A DNA stretch of 64,000 bases, from contig PTEX01000020.1 of the NCBI GenBank assembly GCA_003342815.1, positions 5,010,791 to 5,074,790 of the forward strand. The letters run 5' to 3'. A model generated the notes under the pieces. That model saw only the letters and a program-made list of their open reading frames with translations. It made no database searches and was not told where the DNA came from. The DNA comes from Eudromia elegans. Lineage: Eukaryota > Chordata > Aves > Tinamiformes > Tinamidae. This document shows, piece after piece, positions 12,585 to 20,415 of the stretch. Positions within the stretch are counted from its first letter, which is position 1. Each line of letters begins with the position of its first letter. The position numbers and the translations under genes were made by a program.

Positions 12585-14941
12585 CTAGAAATAAAGCTTA
12601 TCTGTTAAGCTTATTTCCTTGCCCTTATATGTAGATCCAACATTCCGATGTGTCAAGGGCCCATTGCTTAGGGAGTATATTTGCTTTGCCATGGACCAGA
12701 ACTTCATATATAGTGCAAGTAGAAGCAGTAGACACAACAACATCAAAGTTAGTAAGACTATGATTGGATGCAACATGTGGTTAAGGATTCCGGTTGCCGT
12801 CGGCGACCATCCATCCAAAAAGGGTATCCCACCAACGGTGTTCCCCATCTTCAGTCTTTCCAAAACACGATGTACTTCTTCTGTATCATGCTAAATGGTG
12901 ATTAAGGTTCTCCGTCCATTGTCTCCGATGCCTGCCATTATTTGATGCAAATCATTGTGTTGTAACAGTTTTCTAACTAAGGTAAGGTTCATGCCAATAG
13001 GGGTAGGTAATAAGTTTTGGTACAGCGCATAATTAGATCGTAACAACTGATGAGAGGTTACCGGAGCTGAGTAGTTAAAGTCACATCCCAGGATTTCAGT
13101 AAAGTTACAAACACAAGTATTTGAGTGATTATTTACCTTCACAGTCATGCTATCTACAAGTAGAACCTGACACAGGGTTCTCATGCAAGTACATCCGTTG
13201 CCCACATATATGAGTACAGTTTCAGGGCTTTCATCAGAGCGTATTTCAAAATGACAGATATTTTGTTGTGTATCTAAGAACAAATCTTGAGCCTTCAAAG
13301 TATTACCTTCACAAATAAAACCTTGTTGTTCCCGCACAGTACATGCAGCAATATCAACAGTCTGCCATCTGTTCTCACTACGCATGGCCCATACCCTGTG
13401 TTCTAAAGTGGAGAACAGTCCCATTGTGATTTAACCCCAGTGCAATGATTGGATATAGGGTAAGTAGGATGCATTGCGTATTGTTAAAACAAATGCTGTA
13501 GCTTTGTTGTCGATTGCATCATAAGTGAAGTTGACCACATACCACCAAGACTGAAACTTCCTTTCAAATTCTTTGGCATTATCCCAAATCACCTTTCTAA
13601 TCTCGGTAGGTAAGGTGCCTTCTTCGCCTTCTCTTACAATTGTTGCCACTGTGACTTGCACCCAGAGCTGGGCTTGGATGCAACTAAAAGCTAGAGAAAT
13701 ATTACTTTGGGTTACCCCAAGGGCTTTTATGATCAGTTGATGGTCCTCTTCATTAGTCCTCTCCCATTGGGGCAGTATTTCAGATGAGAGCCACTGATTT
13801 GTTCCTAGCGCTAACAGAGAAGATCGCAATGGATGTTCTAATTTGTACAAATCACTTGTCATCACACTCAGTTTATTTATAAGTACCTCAGCATCTATAC
13901 TATTTAAGATCCCTAATCTTATGGTGCCAAACACACCTGTTTTTGTGCTTGGGGTACGCCTATGTAGCCATGACGACCAGCCTGCATAGGATATTCCTAA
14001 GAATGGTGAACATGTTGATTCAATTGCAGATATATCGGCTTGCATTGATATTTCTACTCATTTAAGGGACCATGATGGATTAAATTGTACCTTCTGTTGG
14101 CCAGTACTCTTGATTACATACGGCCCAATTTCAGAAATTTGAGGAGATAGGGTTTTCTTAGTCCCCTTATCCACAGAGGGTACTGTTAGGGTAGATTTTG
14201 TAGTTGGGGACATTGTTGTCCCAAACTCAACAGTATTTATTCTGAATTTAAATATCAGTCCCAGTTGATCACGAGCCCAAAGGCAAACTACGAAGACAGG
14301 CTGGACTAAGGTAAAATTATGCCAGCAATCTAATTCCTTTTTTTGCAAACTGTTTTACTACCTCTTAGTGACCCTCCATGTGTCTCGACTGGATCTATGG
14401 AAACCTGAACTGCCTTTTCATGGGTAGACCCATTAATCATGCGACACCCTGTCTTTATCTGGTCTCCCAAAGTTCCTTGAAGCTGATCGACTCGCTTAAT
14501 ACTGTCCCGCTTCCATTCATTTGGCAAGAATACTTGGTTCCCATGCATGACAACAGTCGAGAGGTTTAGGTTATTCCTGGGTTTCCCCATACTGCCAGTA
14601 TACTTAACACGAGCTTGCGACCAGGGACATTCAGGGGGCGCAGGCACCCCAGCAGCTAGTGTGTCTGCCACCATCATTGTGAGCATCTGAGCAGCAACGA
14701 TTAGGATTACCATCAGGTCTGTTACATTAGTCCTTCCTATGGAAAAGCCCCTTCGGGTTCTAGAGGGGTGAGTCTTTCTCTTTTTGTTCCACCCTTCATT
14801 CTCCCAATGGCTTCCATAGTCAAGAAGTTTCTTTCTCTCCGTATCTGACTGGTCCAGGGTTCCACAGGGTCTTCCCCACAGCCATTTCTGAAAAATATAA
14901 ACTAGTACAATGTTGATATCACAGCAATTAACAACAATCAT
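12585..14941 (-). pseudogene. env: Endogenous retroviral env (broken)
   Basis: Envelope glycoprotein remnant encoding surface and transmembrane subunits. Seen: an N-terminal leader with a basic KKRKTHPSRTRR tract, then a hydrophobic signal-like stretch (VILIVAAQMLTMMVA), many NxS/T glycosylation sites, and a Cys-rich patch (CTCMRTLC) in the TM ectodomain. A membrane anchor follows (12690-12765 region, residues IIVLLTLMLLCLLLLLALYM), with a tail of about 40 residues. The frame is interrupted by TGA at 14058-14060, TAA at 13431-13433 and TAG at 12891-12893, and by a shift at an A7 run (14337-14343). The last ~1.7 kb otherwise stays in a single frame. Which env family it belongs to I cannot say; it is not expressible as a full protein. 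Confidence 0.82.
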
Positions 14942-15238
14942 AATTACTCAAGAGAGAATATTTGCTAGCCAAATAATGAGACCGATCATTCTTCCCATGG
15001 ATCAGAGGTGGCCAACAGACTCCAAACTTGCAGACGTCCTTGCGGAGACAACGTAGGTCTCGGTTGGAGTCTCTCCCTGCCTCAGATCCATAATTATTTT
15101 ATATCTGGCGTGTTCTGACATGTAGGGCCAGTACATGACAGGAGGCGCACTCCTATTGTTGTACGCTTCCCTGGTGAGTGCACGTGCAGCCACCAGGGAG
15201 GGTCTCTGGTCTCGCTTGCTATATGCTTTACCTCTGAG
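14942..15238 (-). other. Proviral segment between pol and env
   Basis: In proviral sense it carries a 63-residue open frame (15002-15193, starting MAARALTREAYNNRS) of no recognised domain, just after the integrase stop. It could be an env leader exon or spacer. Nothing else is supported. Confidence 0.5.
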
Positions 15239-16470
15239 CTAGCTTACAGGTGTGGATTGTTTTGTCTGGAGATCAGGTCGGTAACATCGAGAAGGAACCC
15301 ACCGAATCTCACTTTCCTTTTTAACAGCCACGTTCTCCCGCCCATGAGATATTAATTCCCATCCCACCTCCCAATCTGTCGTCCCTGGGAAGCGAACTTT
15401 GACTGGAGGACCCGTCTCCGGGGCGCGTGACCACCAATGCCGCTCCACGGGGGCTGTCTCTCCATCCCCACGAACAAACTGATTAAGTGAAAAAAGCGCA
15501 CAGTTAAGAATTATTGCTTGATGGCTAACGGGGATTCCATCTGGGAAGCCTTCCCCCTCCCCAGGAACCTTTATTTTACGTTTCAGAGTTTGGTTTGCCC
15601 GCCCCACTATAGCTTGACCAGTGGAGCTACACGGGAGACCATGGGCAAGAGCAATACCCCATCTGGAGCACCGTTGTGTAGTACTGCTGGAGACAAAGCA
15701 CGACCCGTTGTCGGTCTTGATCTGTTTGGGGAGACCTAACCAGGCGACAGCGAGGCTCCAGTGGAGCTGTACCGAACGGGACGTCTGACGTCTGTGTTGA
15801 GTTGCCACAATCATCATGCTATATGTGTCTATCGTGACAGCTAGCCAGGATTGTGGCCTTAGCTGCAGGCAGAGAGTAAAATCAGTCTGCCACACCTCAT
15901 TTGCTTGTAATCCGCGTGGGTTCACGCCGGCACCCCATAAGGGAGTGCGCTCGCAGTATGGGCAGGTTGTGACTACCTCCTGCACCTGTGATATGGGTAT
16001 ACCGCAGTGTTTAGCCAGTGCCTTTGCTCCAAGGTGGAGGAAATTGTGAGACAAACGCGCTTGCTGTGGAACGTCAGGTGCTGGCGTACGATGCACTGGT
16101 GATACAAGGAGGTCTGCCCTTGCATTGCCACGTACGAAACAACCCAGAAGGGTAGAATGACTGCAAATATGCACTACATAAAAGGCATCCTTTCGCTTAG
16201 ATGTTAGTAGTCATAAACGTTTTAACAAAACAAACAAGACTTGATTGACAACTTCCTTAATTACAGAGTTATCAATACGATTAACAATACCTACAACGTA
16301 GACAGAATCAGAAACCAAATTGAAAGCTTGACTTTCAAAAGGTTTGAAAGCTCTAATCACAGCCCCCAGCTCCACAGTCCGAGGGGACCCTTGAATGGCC
16401 ATTATCTCGTCATTCCAGTGATTATTTGCATATCATGTAATAGCTGCTTTCCCGTCCTGCTTGTTGAACG
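15239..16470 (-). pseudogene. pol: Retroviral RNase H and integrase (pol 3' part, broken)
   Basis: One minus-strand frame runs from about 16470 to 15239. It is interrupted by TGA at 16433-16435 and TGA at 16211-16213. RNase H is recognised by the SPRTVELGAVIRAF helix with Glu, by LVSDSVYVV with Asp, and by the C-terminal GNARADLL motif. Integrase follows (311-residue open stretch 15239-16174): zinc-binding H43/H47/C71/C74, then the catalytic core with D116 (VTIDTY) and D155 (KTDNG). The third catalytic residue, expected as Glu 36 positions later, is Gly191 (codon 15602-15604). The C-terminal domain ends in WVPSRCYRPD. The integrase closely resembles the alpharetroviral type. No reverse transcriptase is found upstream. 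Confidence 0.87.
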
Positions 16471-16620
16471 GGGGTAAATATCATTTGAACTATTATTTTA
16501 CAATCATGAGGTGTAAGTTCAGAAGCAGCTATAGCATGTAACAACGACTGAGCATAAGGTGAACCTGTCCCGTGCTGCATACAAGTTGATCTTAATTCCC
16601 TCAGAATATTCCAAGAGAAA
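16455..16620 (-). pseudogene. Orphan retroviral capsid N-terminal fragment
   Basis: In proviral sense this encodes WNILRELR followed by GTGSPYAQSLLHAIAASE and then LTPHDCKIIVQMIFTPVQQ. The shape matches a capsid N-terminal domain: the proviral gag itself has the parallel features GLHAPFTQALINN and LTPFDLCQLMAAILTPVQ. It sits between an integrase C-terminus and RNase H, where no gag sequence belongs. It is about 50 residues and is divergent enough from the gag at 18.3 kb to come from another element. Confidence 0.7.
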
Positions 16621-17245
16621 GGTTCCTACTCCAATTCCCTGTTTCAGGGTCCTTACACATGACCATGATACCCCGAACCATCTCATTCTTTGGCTCTTGT
16701 AGAAGGGCATGATGCATAACCATAGGAGGGTCCGTATTATTGCCCGCTAACCTAAGATAATTTAGCATGAGTAACGCCTTAGCCAAACGTTCCTCAGGAG
16801 ATAAACCCTGAGCTCCTCCTTTTTGTTTTTGCAGCGTGCCCTTCAGAGTCTGATTTGCTCGTTCAACTATTGCTTGACCAGTCGGTGAGTGAGGAATACC
16901 CGTATCGTGACGTATACCCTACAAGTTACAAAATCGTGCAAAGCAGAGAGATTTGTAGGCCAGTCCATTATCAGTCTTCAATGCTGTAGGAACCCCTAAA
17001 ACAGTAAAGCTGGCATATAGGTGCCTTTCTATGTGTCTGGTGGTCTCACCGGTCTGAGCCGTTGCCCAAATTATGTGAGAGCATGTATCTACACAAACAG
17101 GAACATGTTTCTTTCCTCCCAGCCACATAACATGAGTGATAGCAATGGTTGTAAACCACATGGATTTACTCCCAGGTCAATTCCAAAATCAAATTGCTGG
17201 CAATCAGGACAGGATTGCACAATACCTGTAGCATAACGCATCCTG
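16621..17245 (-). pseudogene. pol: Second, foreign integrase (broken)
   Basis: A second retroviral integrase on the minus strand, of a type closer to betaretrovirus-like elements than the one at 15.2-16.2 kb. Seen: the zinc-site half IVQSCPDCQQ, a GVNP motif, and a catalytic core with Asp in VCVDTCSH, Asp in ALKTDNGLAY and Glu in GQAIVERANQTLK. There are 35 residues between the second Asp and the Glu, so the D,D(35)E triad is complete apart from a TAG at 16919-16921. The C-terminal part contains a KDPETGNW motif. There is a frame change near 17160. It precedes RNase H, the reverse of normal pol order. Confidence 0.82.
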
Positions 17246-17640
17246 TACAAAAGAATCTGAGCTCAAAATCAAAAATTTCTTAGAATGTCCTGGATTTAGG
17301 GTTATCTCTGCAGCTCCCTGATCATGTAAATGCACGATCCATGAGAGCAGGGACTCCCCTGGTCTCTGCTTAAATCTTTCAATCAGTCAATTTATGTCAC
17401 TTAATGTCACTTAATGTTGGTTAAAATCCTCAACTACATCCTTATCTTCTCTTATGTTTATATTGCGCAATTTGCTTTCCAAATCACAAGTCTGTTTTTC
17501 CAAGCTTTTGTTGTTGTTTTCGTTAGTGGTAAGTCTGGTATGTACTACTTTCCTTATCATCCTAAACAGGGACCTGGTCAGAATCCCAGCTCCAGATGGG
17601 AAAGCTTCCCTCAAGGTCAAAAACACTTGCACAAAAGCCT
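17246..17640 (-). pseudogene. Unrecognised retroelement coding segment
   Basis: Two minus-strand stretches: a 73-residue frame (17411-17632) whose second half is highly charged and coiled-coil-like (NENNNKSLEKQTCDLESKL), then a stop, then a frame with FKQRPGESLLSWIVHLHDQG before it runs into the integrase at about 17245. I do not recognise the domain. Its position between gag and integrase and its abrupt borders suggest it entered with the foreign block. It replaces nucleocapsid, protease and reverse transcriptase. Confidence 0.5.
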
Positions 17641-18141
17641 CGAAAAACTTACAAGTTCATGATTCTACATGCAGGGTGGCACAAGTGATTTACAGACAAG
17701 GAATACCGCTTCAGCGCGGCCCAGCGGCGCGGTCTATGGCTGACCCCCTGCATTGCACCGGAGGACAAACTGCTGCCGCAAGAGCACCTGCTTGGTAGGC
17801 TGCTTTCTGTTCCTCTGAGCCGATGTGCTCCCAGGCTTCCATCATTTCTGTAATTCTGTAACTGAGGCATCTCGCGGTAGCGCCCTAAGTACCCGCCGGC
17901 ACTTGGAATTCGCATTCTTGCCTGCTAAAGACATAAGTATCGCTTCCTTCAATCATTCTAAAAAACTCATATGAGATTCTGTGGGTCCTTGCTTGATCTT
18001 AGTATACGGCGGGGTATGTTTGCCCTCCTCGTGGATGGAACGCCGTGCTTGCAACGCTAAGTCAGAAGACTGTCGCAGTTCCTCTGGGAACGTTCGAGCC
18101 TGATCTCTGGGGTCAGCAAATTGATCCATCCCTGCCAGAGC

Positions 18142-18156
18142 TTTTTTTTTTTTTTT
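18142..18156 (-). repeat. A15 run inside gag capsid
   Basis: Fifteen T on the + strand (A in proviral sense) encode Lys runs and separate two capsid frames. Such a run is not expected in a capsid gene. Confidence 0.85.
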
Positions 18157-18899
18157 CCTGCCTCGAAATGCAAAGGATCCCCATCCCTTTGTTCTGAATT
18201 CCAAGTACCCACGATTTCATGGAGATCTGTCCATCTAGCTCTCCACAACACTTCCTGCACAGGGGTTAAGATAGCAGCCATAAGCTGACAAAGGTCAAAA
18301 GGTGTTAATAAATTTCCTGTCACGATGTTATTAATTAGGGCTTGTGTAAACGGTGCATGCAACCCGTTCTGTTGAACTGTTTTTCTTAATTCCTTCACTA
18401 CTTCAAAAGACAATCCTGTCCACCGATGAGGCTGACCAGGCGCACCGGCTATTACAGGAAACACCGAGGACGGCTCACTCTGTGCAAGCGAGAGTTTTAA
18501 GTTTCCCCAGTGTCCCAGTGGGTCACAACCCCTCTTGTCCTTAGTCCCTCTGTCCATCAGCTCCAAAATTGTTGATGCTCCCGACTCACGCTGATGGCTT
18601 TTTTCCTCTATTCGCTCCAAACGGGATAGTAACTCACGCACCCAAACCGGCGGTGACTCCTCCGCAGTGGCACATTCTTCGACAGGAGGCAAGGTTGCGG
18701 GCTCCGCACTCTGCAGTGTTTCCGAGGGTTGCGATGATTCTGAGGCTACCAAAGGAGCTAAGGGGGCTGCCCGCGGTCTTTCCGCGAACACTGTTACCTT
18801 TTGACGAGTTGAAGGCACCGACAAAGCGGCTGCTGCTTCTGAAGCCTCTGACAGTGGCATTTTACACAAACTTGGTGGTGGTCGGGCTACCGAGGGCGG

Positions 18900-18980
18900 C
18901 TGTACAGGGGTGGGGTTGCCAAGCTGTACAGGGCGGGGTGTACAGGGGTGTGTACAGAGGGGGCGCCAGGCTGTACAAGG
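18900..18980 (-). repeat. Imperfect TGTACAGGGG repeats in gag spacer
   Basis: The hexamer tgtaca recurs five times within about 80 bases, each followed by a G-rich stretch. In proviral sense it encodes a Pro/Leu/Tyr-rich tract of the kind that holds late-assembly motifs in gag spacers. Confidence 0.7.
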
Positions 18981-19633
18981 GCGTGAAGCTCTTCCCAAGG
19001 GTATAATGGTGCGGGCGTTACCGGCCAGGTGTTCAAAGGAACACCTCCCTCACCCAGTGCAACCGGAGGCACAGAGGGCTGTCAACTCTTTAAGTGAGCC
19101 CGTTCTCTCTTGGCGCCCCTGTCTGCCCATTCCCTCACCTCTAGCATCTCATCCCCTAGTTCTGAACCACCCTCCTGTATTATCAAAAACTCTTCCATGC
19201 CTCCTCCGTTTTTGCACAAGGCGGCCTGTTCTGTTTGGGTTTCATGATCCATTACATCAGGCAATCGCACGTCTAAATCGGGCTCTCCGTGCAAGCAAGC
19301 ACGAGTCACGTCCCATGTTGTTCGATCTTCCCGCGCACGTCTTAACAGTTGCAAAATTACCCCCCATGTCTTTAATTCTTTGGCCGGACCAGCAGCCATA
19401 GCTCACTCCCCTAAAATGCGAGAGCATCGTTCCCAGGCACTCGGCTGCAGCCGTTCCTGCCACCACCCCCTCCTTAACGAGGCGGTCCACATACTGGGCC
19501 ACAGCCTTCGGGTTCGCAGAAACCTTAAATTCCCCGCCCAGTAACGCAATCACCTTAATCAATGCCTCCATGGTTCCGGAACCCACACTACGCCCGTTGG
19601 CACCACGACTGCCCGTGGTCCGCCAGTCCAGCA

Positions 19634-19651
19634 ATCACGTCGGGGTCACCA
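19634..19651 (-). promoter_or_regulatory. Primer-binding site, tRNA-Trp type
   Basis: In proviral sense it reads tggtgaccccgacgtgat, two bases after the 5' LTR end. This equals the tRNA-Trp primer-binding site known from avian leukosis/sarcoma viruses and marks the element as alpharetrovirus-like. Confidence 0.93.
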
Positions 19652-19653
19652 CT

Positions 19654-20410
19654 TGTTGCCGACTTGCATCGGCAAGCCTCGCTCGGTTGCCAGACTGGCC
19701 TGAGGTTCTCCCCACCTCAGGGCCATTGAGCACAGACACCAATATGAAGATGCAGCAAAAGGCGTTTATTGCTTAACTCAGCTTGCATATATACTCAGGC
19801 TGAATGCAGAAGCTCGCTTCTGACTGGAGATTGGTTACATACTGCTGTTCACGCGCGCACTAACATAATGATTGGCTAAAGGCACACATCCTTATAATTA
19901 GGCTACAGGTGGTCNGGCTCTTACCTTGTTGAGCTCACTCCGTCCCACGTTTGGAGTTGGTTCCCACTCCTCCGCTCGCTCCACACTGCTATTTCTTTAC
20001 TTCTCTGCTCTGAGTGTCCTTGCAGCCTCAGCNCTCCCAGCTCCTGGCTGCTCCGTTCCCAACGTCTTTATCTCTTTATTCTCATCTCTTTATTCTCAGA
20101 GTCCTTGTAGCGCAGCGGAATCAGCACGGCCTGCAGTCATGTCAAGACAGCCTGCAGTTATGCTAAGAGAAGAGCGAGCTTTGATAGGCCATAGATCCAT
20201 ATTCTTCTAAAACCATTACTACAGTTCTTTTACTTATTGCCTTATATGTCCTCTTCCATCATTCCTAGGCTACACGCCTCCTTCCCGTCTTTCCGTGACA
20301 TTGCGACATCTTCCGAGCGCCATGCCCTACATCATGCTACGTCATCTACTCACGCTAAGCTTAAGTTATACTAAGCTCCCTACCTTATTAAGCTCTAAGC
20401 ATTTCCCACA
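19654..20410 (-). repeat. 5' LTR of the provirus
   Basis: A 757-bp direct repeat of the LTR at 11807-12548, with roughly twenty substitutions. It differs further by a tandem 14-bp duplication (tctctttattctca at 20071-20084 and 20085-20098). It contains two undetermined bases (19915, 20033). AATAAA lies at 19765-19770 in proviral sense. Confidence 0.95.
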
Positions 20411-20415
20411 TGGGG
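20411..20415 (+). repeat. Target-site duplication, right copy (TGGGG)
   Basis: Matches 11802-11806 on the far side of the provirus. Confidence 0.8.

Larger units (their letters stand above)
17650..19571 (-). pseudogene. gag: Alpharetrovirus-like gag (broken)
   Basis: Gag polyprotein remnant. It starts at ATG 19569-19571 with MEALIKVI, the typical matrix start of alpharetroviruses, about 60 bases after the PBS. Matrix continues in a second frame (19.40-19.08 kb, TGA at 19082-19084). A Pro-rich spacer follows with repeated TPVHP/PPLYS-like units (18.89-19.07 kb), then a capsid with FPVIAG, GLHAPFTQALINN and LTPVQEVLW motifs (18.20-18.55 kb). The frame changes again at a 15-base A-run (18142-18156). 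The capsid C-terminal part is recognisable to about 17.75 kb. Nucleocapsid zinc knuckles are not clearly preserved. At least three frameshifts and one nonsense codon make it non-functional. Confidence 0.82.
11807..20410 (-). mobile_element. Endogenous alpharetrovirus-like provirus, mosaic interior, two LTRs
   Basis: An 8.6-kb provirus inserted antisense to SRD5A1 and TENT4A. Seen: two LTRs of 742 and 757 bp with TGT...ACA ends, a target duplication, an 18-base PBS next to the right LTR, and a polypurine tract next to the left LTR. Inside, on the minus strand, are gag, a foreign block, RNase H-integrase and env, all disrupted. Family knowledge: a tRNA-Trp PBS and the integrase type point to alpharetroviruses, the group of the avian EAV/ART-CH endogenous families; assignment to a named family needs alignment. 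Roughly twenty single-base differences between the LTRs indicate a fairly recent insertion. Protease and reverse transcriptase are not recognisable, so the element cannot be autonomous. Confidence 0.93.
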
